Assembly: GCA_017305935.1 (NCBI GenBank)
Contig: JAFKJU010000015.1
Span: 1 to 64,000 of the forward strand
Direction: 5' to 3'
DNA length: 64,000 nt
From: Hyphomicrobiales bacterium
GTDB taxonomy: Bacteria > Pseudomonadota > Alphaproteobacteria > Rhizobiales > Rhizobiaceae
In this document: piece by piece, positions 53,409 through 63,133 of the stretch
How the letters are laid out: each line of letters begins with the position of its first letter
Numbering within the stretch: the stretch's first letter is position 1
Made by a program: the position numbers and the translations under genes
The notes under the pieces: generated by a model
Seen by the model: only the letters and a program-made list of their open reading frames with translations
Told to the model about the DNA's origin: nothing
The model's database searches: none

Positions 53409-54442
53409 GTCACATTCTCCAGAACGGCGGCGACGCGGCGCGCCGTCTCGGGCCAGCCGGGCAGGGCGCGGCCGGCCTCGAGGGCGGCGGCGGCGCGGGC
53501 CTGGCGCTCGGCCGGGTCGGTCAGCAGGCGGGCGAGGGCGGCGGCGAAGGCTTGCGTTTCGTCAAGGGGCACGAGGATGCCGGCCGTTTCCGGCACCACC
53601 TCCGGCACCGCGCCGGCCGCACAGGCGACGATCGGCAGGCCCTGTGACAGCGCCTCTGCGAACACCATGCCGTAACCCTCGTAGCGGCTGGCCAGCGCGA
53701 AGACATCGCCGGTGGCCAGAATCGTCCGCGTGTCCGGGCATTCGCCGGTAAACACCACCCGTTGCAAGAGCCCAAGCTCGGCCGCCTGAGCCAGCAAGCT
53801 CCCGGCGGTCGCGGGGTCGAGATCGCGGCTGCCGACGATGGTCGCCCGCCAGTCCAGCGTCTCGATGCGCTTCAACGCGGCCAGCAGGATGTCATGCCCC
53901 TTGCGCCGCGTCAGCGTCCCGATCGAGACGATATGCGGGGGGCGGTTGCCGCCGGTGGCGATCGGCGCCGGATCGGTCCCCGGCAGCGCCACCGTGATGG
54001 TTTCGGGCGCGACGCCGTAGTCTTCGGCGAGTGCGCGCGCTGTCATCGGCGAGGTCACGACGACATGGCGGGTGGCGGCGAGCGCCCGTGTTTCGCTCTG
54101 CCGCAGCCGCGCCCTTTCGGAAAGGCCGGTTTCCAGCGCCAGCGGATGATGCACCAACGCCACGATCCGCAGCCGCATCGCCTCGCGCTCCGCCCACGCA
54201 TCGAGCACGCCGAAGGCGAGACCGTCGATCAACAGCAGGCTATCCTTCGGCAAAGCCGAAAGGCGCGCTTCCGCGCCAGCCAGAGCCTTGGCATCCGGTG
54301 AAGGAAATCCTTCGCCCAGTGCCAGAAGATCGACGGTGAAACCGAGGGCGCGAAGCCCGTCGATGAGGCGGCGGTCATAGGCATAACCGCCGGTGTTGAG
54401 ATCGAGCCGTCCGGGAAAGGCGAAGGTGACGGCCCGCTTCAC
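53405..54442 (-). CDS. Glycosyltransferase family 4
   Basis: A 345-residue GT-B enzyme. Seen are FAFPGRLDLNTGGYAYDRRL at the N-terminus, SIGTLTRRKGHDILLAALKR and the donor-site block YEGYGMVFAEALSQGLPIVA with the E-x7-E motif. Retaining glycosyltransferases of this family use nucleotide or lipid-linked sugars. It overlaps both neighbours by four bases (54439-54442 and 53405-53408). The acceptor is unknown. Confidence 0.9.
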   Translation of the reverse strand: MKRAVTFAFPGRLDLNTGGYAYDRRLIDGLRALGFTVDLLALGEGFPSPDAKALAGAEARLSALPKDSLLLIDGLAFGVLDAWAEREAMRLRIVALVHHPLALETGLSERARLRQSETRALAATRHVVVTSPMTARALAEDYGVAPETITVALPGTDPAPIATGGNRPPHIVSIGTLTRRKGHDILLAALKRIETLDWRATIVGSRDLDPATAGSLLAQAAELGLLQRVVFTGECPDTRTILATGDVFALASRYEGYGMVFAEALSQGLPIVACAAGAVPEVVPETAGILVPLDETQAFAAALARLLTDPAERQARAAAALEAGRALPGWPETARRVAAVLENVT

Positions 54443-54837
54443 AGATCGGCCTCATACCAGCCGCGCGCCACATGCGATTCATGCAGCGTCACCCGCAGCC
54501 GGCAGATGCGGCCGCTTCCCGGCCCCAGCCGGCTCGCGGTGACGGCTTCGGCCAGTCCGTCGAAAATGTGCTTCGCCAGCACCTCCGTCGTCGTCACCTT
54601 GTCGCGGAAGACATCGATATCGTCGAGATTTTGATAATTCAGCGGCTTCAACACGTCCGCCAGCGCCGATGTCGCCAGCCCGATATCCACGGCCAGTCCG
54701 TTCTCGTCGAGATCGCGGGTAAAGAAGGCGGCGTCGACGACGAAAGTGGCGCCGTGCAGAGCCTGGGCCGGGCCGAAGACGGGGCGCGCCAAGCTGTGGG
54801 CGATCATCACATGGTCGCGAACTTCGATGGCAAACAT
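54439..54837 (-). CDS. 6-pyruvoyltetrahydropterin synthase/QueD-like protein lacking catalytic residues
   Basis: A 132-residue member of the PTPS/QueD family by size and pattern (DH-x-M-x-AH near residue 14, TTTEVLAKHIFDGLAEAV, and the pterin-binding Glu in TLHESHVARGWYE). Compared with QueD, the catalytic Cys is Ala (A24), the zinc ligand HGH reads HGA (A30), and the Asp-His pair of LDH reads LNY (N67, Y68). It therefore cannot use the standard mechanism but could still bind a pterin. It is coupled to the glycosyltransferase gene. The start at 54837 has GAAGGAT. Confidence 0.85.
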   Translation of the reverse strand: MFAIEVRDHVMIAHSLARPVFGPAQALHGATFVVDAAFFTRDLDENGLAVDIGLATSALADVLKPLNYQNLDDIDVFRDKVTTTEVLAKHIFDGLAEAVTASRLGPGSGRICRLRVTLHESHVARGWYEADL

Positions 54838-54847
54838 CTGATATCCT

Positions 54848-55837
54848 TCAATAAACGATACGGTGACAGAGGGTGGTCGGGTCGGTGAGGATGCCGGCAT
54901 AGGAGCGACCAAGGTCGCCGAACGCTGTCTCGCCTGAGATCAGCGCCTCCAGCCGGTCGTCTCGCAGGAATTCCAGCGCCTTGGCGAAGCGGCGCGAAAA
55001 ATCCCAGCGTGAGCGACGCGCCGGCGGCAGCGCGCCGACCTGGGAGGCGACAAGCGACAGGCGCCGGGCATGAAAGGCGCCGCCGAGCGGCAGGGTCACC
55101 GGCCGGTCGGCATACCAGCTTGCTTCGACGATGCGCGCCTCCATGCCGGCATGGTCGATGGCCTGGGTCAGCGCCGCCCCGGAGGCGGAGGCATTGACCA
55201 GCACGTCGAAGCTGTCGGCAAGCCGATCCGCTTCGCTGAAGGCAAGGCCGAGGGCATCCGCCAGCGCCTGTCGGCGCGGGTCGATATCGACCAGCACGAG
55301 TTCGGTTCCGGGAATGGCGGCGGCGATATGCGCGACCAGCGCCCCGACGACACCCGCGCCAAACACGCAGACGCGGTCGCCCGGCAGGATCGCTGCATCC
55401 CAGACGACGTTGAGCGCCGTTTCCATATTGGCGGCCAGCACGGCGCGGCCGGGCGGCACCCCGTCCGGCAAAGCGATCGCCTCGCTTTCGGGCACAGCGA
55501 ACCGCGCCTGATGCGGATGCAGGCAGGCGATTTTTTCGCCGGCGCGCGGCCCATCCTCGATCTCGCCGACGGCGCAATAGCCGTATTTTACCGGAAAGGC
55601 GAAGCTGCCGCCCATATGCGGCCCGCGCATCCGTTCCCGTTCGCTGTCCGGCACGCGGCCGGAGAAAACCAGCGCCTCCGTGCCGCGGCTGATGCCGCTA
55701 TAGAGCATCCGCACCGTCACCGCGCCGGGGGCGGGAGGCGGCAGCGGCTCGGCCCGCAGTTCCGCCTGGCCGGCGGCGGGCAGCCACAGGGCCAGCGTCT
55801 CGTCAGGGCCTTCGCTTACGACTATCCGTTCCTGCAT
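54848..55837 (-). CDS. Zinc-type alcohol dehydrogenase-like (MDR) protein
   Basis: A 329-residue medium-chain dehydrogenase/reductase. The catalytic domain has MLYSGISRGTEALVFSGRVP (without the usual catalytic zinc Cys), FPVKYGYCAVGEI, and the cofactor-binding GDRVCVFGAGVVGALVAHI with ELVLVDIDPRR. The family includes the BchC-type and sugar-type dehydrogenases. It is the first gene of the minus-strand operon and begins 173 bases from ribA on the other strand. Confidence 0.85.
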   Translation of the reverse strand: MQERIVVSEGPDETLALWLPAAGQAELRAEPLPPPAPGAVTVRMLYSGISRGTEALVFSGRVPDSERERMRGPHMGGSFAFPVKYGYCAVGEIEDGPRAGEKIACLHPHQARFAVPESEAIALPDGVPPGRAVLAANMETALNVVWDAAILPGDRVCVFGAGVVGALVAHIAAAIPGTELVLVDIDPRRQALADALGLAFSEADRLADSFDVLVNASASGAALTQAIDHAGMEARIVEASWYADRPVTLPLGGAFHARRLSLVASQVGALPPARRSRWDFSRRFAKALEFLRDDRLEALISGETAFGDLGRSYAGILTDPTTLCHRIVY

Positions 55838-56010
55838 CCGCGCCGCCCCGGTTCTCCTGCTGTCATCCCCGTCAAACTAGAAAAATAGCCGCCGCTTTCA
55901 ATCCCCGTGCCATCGGCGGTTTCTTGAGGCCCCCCACTGAAATTCGTCAGCTTTCACCCTATGTTGAATTCTTGATGCTATGCGGGGCGTTTACGCCCTC
56001 AGGAGGTTTG

Positions 56011-57117
56011 ATGTCATCCAGCGACCTGTTTGCCTTCGATCGGCCGACGCCGGCCATGGATGTGGAGCGCGCGGTGGCGGAACTACGCTTCGGCCGCCCG
56101 GTGCTGGTGCGCGAGGGCGCGCGGCATCTGGCCGTGCTCGCTCTCGATTGCGTCGCTCCCGGCCTCTATGATCGCTTCGCCGACGTGGTCGGCATGGAGC
56201 ATAGCCTGCTGTTGACCGCCCCGCGTGCGCTCAGCCTCGGCATCGGCGAAGGCCGCGACGTCACCACGCCCCTGCGCGGGCTGTCGTTCGAAGAGGCCTC
56301 GACCCTTGCCTATGCCTTGCAGCCGGAACCGCCGACGATCTGGCAGGCAGCCGATCCGCTGCTCGCGCTGTCGGCGGAGCTGGCGCGCATCGCGCTGCTG
56401 CTGCCTGCCATGGTCGCCGCCGAGATCACCGGGCGGGAAAGGCTGTTTGCCGCCTGTCATTGCCTCAATGCCGTGCATTTGAAGGGCGCGCAGCCGAGCC
56501 GCCAGCATTTCGAAATCGTGGCGCGCACGCCGGTGCCTCTCAAGGATCTGGGCTTGGCCGATTTCGTGGTGTTTCGCGGCGGGCTGGCGCAGAAGGATCA
56601 GGTCGCCATTGTCGTCGGCAAGCCGGATGCGGGCAAGCCGGTGCCGGTGCGCATCCATTCCTCGTGCCTGACCGGCGATCTCTGCGGCTCGCTGAAATGC
56701 GATTGCGGCGACCAGCTGCGCAACGGCTTGAAGCTGCTGCACCAGGCCGGCGGCGGCGTGCTGCTCTATCTCGATCAGGAGGGGCGCGGCACCGGCATCG
56801 GCGCCAAGATGCGCGCTTACGGCTATCAGAACGAGGGGCTCGACACCATCGATGCCGATGCCGAGCTCGGCCTCAAGGCCGATCATCGCCGCTACGAGGC
56901 GGCGGTCGCGATGCTCGGACTGCTCGGCATCGAAAGCGTCGTCGTCTACACCAACAATCCCACCAAGATCGCCGCTTTGCGCGCCGGCGGCATCGCCGTC
57001 GATGCCCGCAACCCGGTGACCGGCCGCGTCACGGCGGAAAACGCCGATTACCTGCGCACGAAAACCCTGCGCGCCGGCCATATGATGGATCTGCAAAGCT
57101 TGCGGCGGACGCAATAG
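56011..57117 (+). CDS. ribA: GTP cyclohydrolase II with degenerate RibB-like N-terminal domain
   Basis: A 368-residue RibBA-like protein. The C-terminal domain keeps the zinc Cys cluster C-x10-C-x-C in SSCLTGDLCGSLKCDCGD, then DQEGRGTGIGAKMRAYGYQ and TNNPTKIAALRAGGI, so it should open GTP to formate, pyrophosphate and a diaminopyrimidine. The N-terminal RibB-like domain (about 1-140) lacks the acidic catalytic block DDEDRENEGD (replaced by VREGARHLAVL), so dihydroxybutanone phosphate synthase activity is probably lost. AGGAGG precedes ATG 56011. It heads the plus-strand arm of the cluster and is likely not the housekeeping riboflavin enzyme. Confidence 0.9.
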   Translation: MSSSDLFAFDRPTPAMDVERAVAELRFGRPVLVREGARHLAVLALDCVAPGLYDRFADVVGMEHSLLLTAPRALSLGIGEGRDVTTPLRGLSFEEASTLAYALQPEPPTIWQAADPLLALSAELARIALLLPAMVAAEITGRERLFAACHCLNAVHLKGAQPSRQHFEIVARTPVPLKDLGLADFVVFRGGLAQKDQVAIVVGKPDAGKPVPVRIHSSCLTGDLCGSLKCDCGDQLRNGLKLLHQAGGGVLLYLDQEGRGTGIGAKMRAYGYQNEGLDTIDADAELGLKADHRRYEAAVAMLGLLGIESVVVYTNNPTKIAALRAGGIAVDARNPVTGRVTAENADYLRTKTLRAGHMMDLQSLRRTQ

Positions 57118-57135
57118 GCGACAGGGAGGCCGGCC

Positions 57136-57909
57136 ATGGCGAATGTGCGGGACGGATGGGAGCGGCGGCTGGCCCGCCCGGCCGCGTCCAGTCCGCACGG
57201 CAATGCGCCGTCAGCCCTTTTCGCCCTTTTCCTCGCTTCGGCCGGCCTCTATATGCCGGCCGCCTTGATTCTCGGGCTGGAGCCGCAGGTGCCGCTCCTG
57301 GCCCTGGCCTGTCTCGCGGCCTTCTATCGTCTGGCGATGCGGGGCCTGTCCGGCTATCCGCATCCGCGTTTCGGTTATGCCAATACGGTCACGGCGGCGC
57401 GCGCCGCCCTTGCCTGCCTGGCCGGCGCCATCGCGCTCTGCGCCGATGGTTTTTTGCGCAACGGGCCGCTGGTGATATTCCTGATCGGGCTCGCAACGGT
57501 GGCGCTGGTGCTGGACGGGCTGGACGGGTTTCTCGCCCGGCGTTTCGGCGAGGTCTCCGATTTCGGGGCACGGTTCGACATGGAAACCGACGCCTTCCTG
57601 ATCCTCGTGCTGTCGCTGGCCGCCGTGACGCTGAACAAGGCAGGCCCGTGGATCGTGGCGATCGGGCTGATGCGATATGCCTTCATCGCCGGCCAGCGGC
57701 TTGTGCCGCGCCTCAAGGCGCCGTTGCCGCCCTCCTTCCGACGCAAGCTGATCTGCGTGCTGCAGGTGGTCGCGCTGCTGGCGCTCATGCTGCCGGCGGT
57801 GACCTCGCCGCTATCGGATGCCATCGCCGCGCTGGCGCTGGCGGCGCTGATCTTTTCCTTCGGCGCGGATTGTCTTTATCTGCTTCGTCGGCGGCAAGAA
57901 GTCGGCTAG
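57136..57909 (+). CDS. CDP-alcohol phosphatidyltransferase-family membrane protein
   Basis: A 257-residue inner-membrane enzyme with about six hydrophobic segments. It carries the full catalytic signature D-x2-DG-x2-AR-x8-G-x3-D-x3-D in LDGLDGFLARRFGEVSDFGA continuing to FDMETD. It would transfer a CDP-linked head group or alcohol in phospholipid or polar-lipid synthesis. It is 18 bases after ribA and 25 before the phosphatase-superfamily gene, clearly one operon. Confidence 0.9.
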   Translation: MANVRDGWERRLARPAASSPHGNAPSALFALFLASAGLYMPAALILGLEPQVPLLALACLAAFYRLAMRGLSGYPHPRFGYANTVTAARAALACLAGAIALCADGFLRNGPLVIFLIGLATVALVLDGLDGFLARRFGEVSDFGARFDMETDAFLILVLSLAAVTLNKAGPWIVAIGLMRYAFIAGQRLVPRLKAPLPPSFRRKLICVLQVVALLALMLPAVTSPLSDAIAALALAALIFSFGADCLYLLRRRQEVG

Positions 57910-57934
57910 TCTTCCTCCGATCGGGAGGCGGGCC

Positions 57935-59566
57935 GTGACCACAGCAATGGCGCAAGGATCGACAGGCGTGCGGCGCGGCTGGAGCGCACCGGCGGCGGTA
58001 ATCGTTTTCGTCGTCATAGCGCATGCGGTTCTCGACCTGCCGGGCCATCCCGATGCCGTCACGTCCATGGCCTTCCTGCCGCTGCCGCTGGAAATACCGC
58101 TGGCGGCGCTGGTCCTCCTGCTGACGCCGAAACCGGTGGCGCGCCTGCTCTGCGTGGTTTTCAGCCTGTGCATCGCCGTCATGCTTCTGCTGAAGATCGC
58201 CGATATCGGCACGCAGGCGGCGTTCCAGCGGGTGTTCAACCCCTATCTCGACCTGAAAATGCTGCGCGACGGCTGGGATCTGCTCGCCCGCTCGGCCGGG
58301 CGGCCGCTCATCCTGATTGCGGCGCTGGCGCTGTTGCTGGCTCTCGCGCTGTTGATCGGCGGTTTCTACAAGGCCGCCCGGCATCTGGCGCGGCTTGCCG
58401 AATCCCGGCGGCGCAAGGCGGTCGCCTTCTTTTCCCTCCTTGCGATCATCGAAGTCGGACTATCGCTCCTGCCGGCCGCCTTGCCGGTGGAGGCGAAGGC
58501 CGGGCCATATCTCCTGCGCCGGGTGGCGCTGATCGTCACCTCCTTCGCCGACATGCGCCGCTTCGAAAGCGAACTGGCGGCGGCGACCGGGACGAGCGGG
58601 CCGGCGGATTTCGCCGCCGTCGCCGGGCGCGACGTGGTGGTCGTCTTCGTCGAATCCTATGGGCGCAGCGCCATCGAGGATCCGCGTTATGCGCCGGTCA
58701 GCGGGCCGCGTCTTTCGGCCATGCAGCGTAAGATCGACGGCGCCGGCCTGTCGGCGGCGAGCGGCTGGTTGACATCGCCGACCGTCGGCGGTCTCAGCTG
58801 GCTTGCCCATGCCACCACGCTCTCCGGCCTGTGGATCGACAGCCAGGCGCGCTACGACCGGCTGATGCAAAGCCGTGTGCCAAGCCTCAACCGCCGGTTC
58901 GCGCAGGCCGGCTGGCAAAGCCTCGCCGTCATGCCGGCGGTTACGCTGGATTGGCCGGACGCCCGCTGGTACGGCTATGAGCGCATCCTCGCCGCCGCCG
59001 ATCTCGGCTATCGCGGCAAACCCTTCAACTGGATCACCATGCCGGATCAATATACGCTTTCCGCCTTCGAGCGGTTGGCGCGCGGGCCGGCGCGGGTCGG
59101 CGGCCGGCCGGTGATGGCCGAAATCGCCCTGATCTCCAGCCATGCGCCCTGGACGCCGGTACCCGAGCCCGTCGCCTGGGAGGCGATCGGCGACGGAACG
59201 ATCTTCGCCGCCCAGGCGACAAGCGGCGAACCGCCGGCCGTCGTCTGGGCCGATCCCGACAATGTGCGGCGGCATTACATAAAAACCATCGATTATACTC
59301 TGGAGATACTGTCGGAATATCTGGCGCGCTCGGCCGGCGACGGGCTTTTCATCATCCTCGGCGATCATCAGCCGGCCGCCATCGTCACCGGCCCGCAAGC
59401 CTCCCGCGCCGTGCCGGTCCACATCGTCAGCCGCGATGCGGCGCTGGTCGAGCGCTTCCGGCAGGCCGGATTTTCCGCGGGTTTTCGCCCCGGCCCAGAG
59501 GCCGCCGAGCGTCCGATGAGCGGGTTTGCGCCGCTGCTTCTTTCCCTGCTCGCTCAGACGCGTTAA
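57935..59566 (+). CDS. Membrane-anchored alkaline phosphatase/sulfatase-superfamily enzyme
   Basis: A 543-residue protein with five N-terminal hydrophobic segments (first near PAAVIVFVVIAHAVLDLPG) followed by a periplasmic sulfatase-fold domain from about residue 210. It has the LtaS/phosphoethanolamine-transferase layout. Likely metal ligands lie in VVVVFVESYGRSA, SPTVGGLSWLAHAT and FIILGDHQPAAIV. The GTG start (57935) has GGGAGG; ATG 57947 is an alternative. It could transfer or remove a phospho-group on a lipid-linked product of the cluster (inference). Confidence 0.85.
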   Translation: MTTAMAQGSTGVRRGWSAPAAVIVFVVIAHAVLDLPGHPDAVTSMAFLPLPLEIPLAALVLLLTPKPVARLLCVVFSLCIAVMLLLKIADIGTQAAFQRVFNPYLDLKMLRDGWDLLARSAGRPLILIAALALLLALALLIGGFYKAARHLARLAESRRRKAVAFFSLLAIIEVGLSLLPAALPVEAKAGPYLLRRVALIVTSFADMRRFESELAAATGTSGPADFAAVAGRDVVVVFVESYGRSAIEDPRYAPVSGPRLSAMQRKIDGAGLSAASGWLTSPTVGGLSWLAHATTLSGLWIDSQARYDRLMQSRVPSLNRRFAQAGWQSLAVMPAVTLDWPDARWYGYERILAAADLGYRGKPFNWITMPDQYTLSAFERLARGPARVGGRPVMAEIALISSHAPWTPVPEPVAWEAIGDGTIFAAQATSGEPPAVVWADPDNVRRHYIKTIDYTLEILSEYLARSAGDGLFIILGDHQPAAIVTGPQASRAVPVHIVSRDAALVERFRQAGFSAGFRPGPEAAERPMSGFAPLLLSLLAQTR

Positions 59567-59799
59567 AATAGCATCCAATTTAAAATCTACCTGAGGATGT
59601 ATATTTGTTGAAATTCCGGTATCAAAGCCTGGAGATAAGGCAGATGCCAAAGTGTCTTTTGCGACTACATACAAATTTAAGAAATGTATCAGTATATTTT
59701 TCATCAAACCGGGCTGCGGCTGTCAAGTCGCGGCGGCGCATGCGCGCATTTCAAACGGTTGGGGAGAAGTGGTTCGGTTAGCAGGCGAGGGGAGTTCCG

Positions 59800-62205
59800 A
59801 TGCTATTCAAGTCCGCCACAAGTCGAAATATGGCATTGATCGCAGGCAGCGGCCTGATCGCGACGGTGGCGGCAACGGGCCTGTTGCTGTCCTTCGCCTA
59901 TGACAATATCCGCGACGCCAGCATCACCGAGATGCGGCAGATCGCCGGCAGCTATGCTGCCGACATCGAACGCTCGATGTCGACCGGCGTCGAGCTGACC
60001 GCCAACCTGCGCTCAGGCCTGACGGCGATGAAGAAGGGTGGCGATGCCGACCGCGCCCGCGCCGACCTGCTGCTGAGGACCGTGCTGGAAGACAGCCCGA
60101 GCGTGCTCGGCACCTGGACCGGCTGGGAACCCAACGCCTTCGACGGCAAGGATGCCGATTTCGTCGGCAAGGAAGGCCATGACGCCACCGGCCGCTACGT
60201 TCCCTATTGGGTGCGCAACAGCGGCAAGATCAGCCACCAGGCGTTGATCGACTACACGATTCCCGGCAATGGCGATTATTACCAGCTGGCCTTCACGCAG
60301 CGCAAAACCGTGATCGTCGAGCCCTATCTCTACGATATCGGCGGCGAAAAGGTCGCCATGACCTCCATCGCCACGCCGATCCTCTGGGAGGGGAAGGCGG
60401 TGGGCGTCGCCGGCATGGATATTTCGCTGGCCGAAACCCACAAGACGCTCTCGGCGGTCAAGCCGATGGGCACGGGCTTTCTCGGCCTCGTCACCGGCGC
60501 CGGCGTCATCGTCAGCCATCCCGATTCGGGGCTGACCGCCAAGTCGATCAAGGATGCCGGCGACAAGACCGCCGCCTGGGGCGACCTGATCGCCCATCCC
60601 GGCGATGCGGTGCAGACGGCGGGTGCCGATGGCGCGCCGTTGATCTCGGTCGCCATGCCGGTCAAGCTGACGCCCGACCTCAACTGGTATGCGATCGTCT
60701 CCGTGCCGAAGGCGACGGTCTTCGCGAAGCTCTACGACATCCTGTGGACCGCAGCGCTGGTTACCGGCGCCACCGCGTTGCTGCTCGGCCTCGCCGTCTG
60801 GTTCATCGCGCGGAAATTCACCCGCCGCATCGACAATATCATCCGCGAGACCCGGCAGATCGCCGGCGGCGACATCCATGTCGCGCTGAAGGACGCCGAT
60901 GCCCGTGACGAGCTTGGCGATCTCGCACGCTCGCTCGGCATCCTGCTCGACAGCAACCGCCGCAAGATCACCCTGGAGCAGGAGGCCGAGGCCAACCGCG
61001 ACCGCGAGGAGCAGGAACGCCAGCAACGCTCCGTCTCCCATGCCGCACGCGAGGAGGCGATCCGCTTTGCCGTCGCCGAGCTCGGCCATGGGCTGGCGAA
61101 ACTCTCGGATGGCGACATGACCGTGCGGCTGGAGAAACCTTTCAGCGAAGCCCTGGATGCGATCCGCAAGGATTTCAACGTCTCGGTGGAAAAGCTGCAG
61201 GCCGCACTCCTGTCCTTCTCTCAGAATGCCGCGACCATCCAGGCAGGCTCGGAGGAAATCCGCGCCGCGGCCGACGATCTGGCCCGCCGCACCGAGCAGC
61301 AGGCGGCCTCGGTGGAGCAGACCGCCGCGGCGCTGGAGGAAATCACCACCTCGGTCAAGGATTCGACCCTGCGCGCCGAAGAAGCCGGTTTGCGCGTCGC
61401 CCGCACCAAACAGGGGGCGGAGCACTCCGGCGAGATCGTGCGCAATGCGGTGGCGGCGATGAGCGCCATCGAGGAATCCTCGCAATCGATCTCCAACATC
61501 ATCGGCGTCATCGACGACATCGCCTTCCAGACCAACCTGCTGGCCCTGAATGCCGGTGTCGAGGCGGCACGGGCCGGTGAGGCGGGCAAGGGCTTTGCCG
61601 TCGTCGCCCAGGAGGTGCGCGAACTGGCGCAACGCTCGGCGCAGGCGGCCAAGGAAATCAAGAGCCTGATCACCTCATCCGGCGGTCAGGTCAAGCACGG
61701 CGTCGGCCTGGTCGGCGAGACCGGCGATGCGCTGCGCAACATCGTCGCGGAAGTGCAGGAAATCGACCGTCACGTGCAGGCGATCGTCCAGTCGGCGCGC
61801 GAACAGTCGGTCGGGCTGCAGGAAATCAATACCGCCGTCAACCAGATGGATCAGGGCACGCAGCGCAACGCCTCGATGGTCGAGGAAACCAATGCGGCCT
61901 CGCATACGCTGGTGTCGGAAGTCACGGCGCTCTCGGCCCGGCTGGCGCAGTTCAACCTCGGCGCAGGTCACGCCGCCGCACCGCGCCTGCAGGCCAGCGG
62001 CGGTGGGACAAGCTTCGCCGTAGCAGCCGTCTCGCGCGCCGCGGCGCCACGGCCGGCGCCGGCGCGCGACGCCGCCAGCGGGCCGCGCAGCGCCCCCGGC
62101 AACGCCCGCCCGGTCACATCGCCCGCCCATGCGCTCACCGGCAAGCTGACGGCGGCTTTCGGCGGCGCGCCATCCGCTTCGGACGCGAGCTGGGAAGAAT
62201 TCTGA
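59800..62205 (+). CDS. Methyl-accepting chemotaxis protein (Cache-domain)
   Basis: An 801-residue chemoreceptor. Transmembrane helix 1 (about 8-30, [20 protein letters not shown]), a periplasmic double Cache-type domain (about 40-300, with [16 protein letters not shown] and the DY[13 protein letters not shown] region), helix 2 (about 310-335), HAMP, then the methylation and signalling helices. The kinase-control tip is [20 protein letters not shown]. It ends in SWEEF, a tether-like pentapeptide for CheR/CheB. The ligand is unknown; Cache domains often bind amino acids or organic acids. The 233-base gap before it (59567-59799) is AT-rich and holds its promoter; a 45-codon frame at 59644 there is doubtful. 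Confidence 0.93.
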   Translation: MLFKSATSRNMALIAGSGLIATVAATGLLLSFAYDNIRDASITEMRQIAGSYAADIERSMSTGVELTANLRSGLTAMKKGGDADRARADLLLRTVLEDSPSVLGTWTGWEPNAFDGKDADFVGKEGHDATGRYVPYWVRNSGKISHQALIDYTIPGNGDYYQLAFTQRKTVIVEPYLYDIGGEKVAMTSIATPILWEGKAVGVAGMDISLAETHKTLSAVKPMGTGFLGLVTGAGVIVSHPDSGLTAKSIKDAGDKTAAWGDLIAHPGDAVQTAGADGAPLISVAMPVKLTPDLNWYAIVSVPKATVFAKLYDILWTAALVTGATALLLGLAVWFIARKFTRRIDNIIRETRQIAGGDIHVALKDADARDELGDLARSLGILLDSNRRKITLEQEAEANRDREEQERQQRSVSHAAREEAIRFAVAELGHGLAKLSDGDMTVRLEKPFSEALDAIRKDFNVSVEKLQAALLSFSQNAATIQAGSEEIRAAADDLARRTEQQAASVEQTAAALEEITTSVKDSTLRAEEAGLRVARTKQGAEHSGEIVRNAVAAMSAIEESSQSISNIIGVIDDIAFQTNLLALNAGVEAARAGEAGKGFAVVAQEVRELAQRSAQAAKEIKSLITSSGGQVKHGVGLVGETGDALRNIVAEVQEIDRHVQAIVQSAREQSVGLQEINTAVNQMDQGTQRNASMVEETNAASHTLVSEVTALSARLAQFNLGAGHAAAPRLQASGGGTSFAVAAVSRAAAPRPAPARDAASGPRSAPGNARPVTSPAHALTGKLTAAFGGAPSASDASWEEF

Positions 62206-62211
62206 GAACAC

Positions 62212-62248
62212 AGGTTTCGGGCAGCCATAGGACTGCCCGAAACCTTTT
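62212..62248 (+). terminator. Rho-independent terminator after the chemoreceptor
   Basis: AGGTTTCGGGCAG (62212-62224) pairs exactly with CTGCCCGAAACCT (62233-62245) and is followed by TTT. The loop is eight bases. Confidence 0.92.
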
Positions 62249-62350
62249 CCATCCGCCTTGCGTTAACGGGCTGATCGCAATCCCGAAGATGGAACGACAT
62301 TGAGTTCCATAATGTGGATTATGCCAACCAAACGCAACGGAGAGGCAAGC

Positions 62351-63133
62351 ATGGCGCGCCCGGCTTTCTGGAGAGGCTATCTGAAACTCTCGCTGGTGAC
62401 GGCGGCAGTGACGCTGACGCCGGCGACGACGGAAAGCCGGAAAGTCCGCTTCCACATCCTCAATCGCGCCACCGGCAACCGGGTGACCAGCCGTTATGTC
62501 GACAGCATCACCCACCGGGCGGTGGCGGACCGGAACCAGGTGCGCGGCTATCCCAAGGGCGAAGACGATTACGTGCTGATCGAGGACGAGGAAATCGACG
62601 CGCTCGGCGTGGAAAGCACCCGCACCATCGATATCGACCGTTTCGTGCCCACCGACGCCATCGACTGGCTGTGGTACGAGCGGCCGCACTTCATGATGCC
62701 GGCCGACAAGGTCGGCATGGAGGCCTTCGCCGTCATCCGCGCCGCCATGGAGGCGAAGAAGGTCGCAGGCCTGTCGCGGCTGGTTCTCTACGGCCGCGAG
62801 CATCCGGTTGCGCTGGAACCCTGCGGCAAGGGCATCGTCGTCTGGACCCTGCATTATGCCGATGAGCTGCGCGAGGCGGAGCACGTCTTCGATGTACCGA
62901 AGAAACCGAAAAAAGACGCCGCCATGGACAAGCTGGTGAAGGCCGAACAGCTCGACTGGGCGCCTTCCCTGCTCGGCGACCCGGTGCAGCACAAGATCGA
63001 AAAGCTCCTGAGCGCCAAAACGAAGAAGCAGAAGACGAAACCGGCCCCCAAGCGCGCCGCCGCGCCGTCCGGCAAGGTCATCAACCTCATGGATGCGCTG
63101 AAGAAAAGCCTCGCCTCGGAAAAGCGCGGCTGA
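62351..63133 (+). CDS. ku: Ku protein (non-homologous end joining)
   Basis: A 260-residue bacterial Ku homodimer subunit that binds DNA double-strand ends and recruits LigD. Seen are RPAFWRGYLKLSLVTAAVTL at the N-terminus, RYVDSITHRAVADRNQVRGY and the C-terminal basic, Lys-rich tail (AKTKKQKTKPAPKRAAAPSG). The start at 62351 has GGAGAGG. It is convergent with ligD; the two stop codons meet at 63133/63134. Confidence 0.95.
   Translation: MARPAFWRGYLKLSLVTAAVTLTPATTESRKVRFHILNRATGNRVTSRYVDSITHRAVADRNQVRGYPKGEDDYVLIEDEEIDALGVESTRTIDIDRFVPTDAIDWLWYERPHFMMPADKVGMEAFAVIRAAMEAKKVAGLSRLVLYGREHPVALEPCGKGIVVWTLHYADELREAEHVFDVPKKPKKDAAMDKLVKAEQLDWAPSLLGDPVQHKIEKLLSAKTKKQKTKPAPKRAAAPSGKVINLMDALKKSLASEKRG

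Noticed and set aside
55838-56010. FMN riboswitch upstream of ribA
   Set aside because: A GGGCG/CGCCC hairpin lies just before the ribosome binding site, but the conserved RFN blocks are not present.
59644-59781. 45-codon open frame upstream of the chemoreceptor
   Set aside because: A partial ribosome binding site is present, but composition is erratic, there is no family match and the region is the probable promoter.
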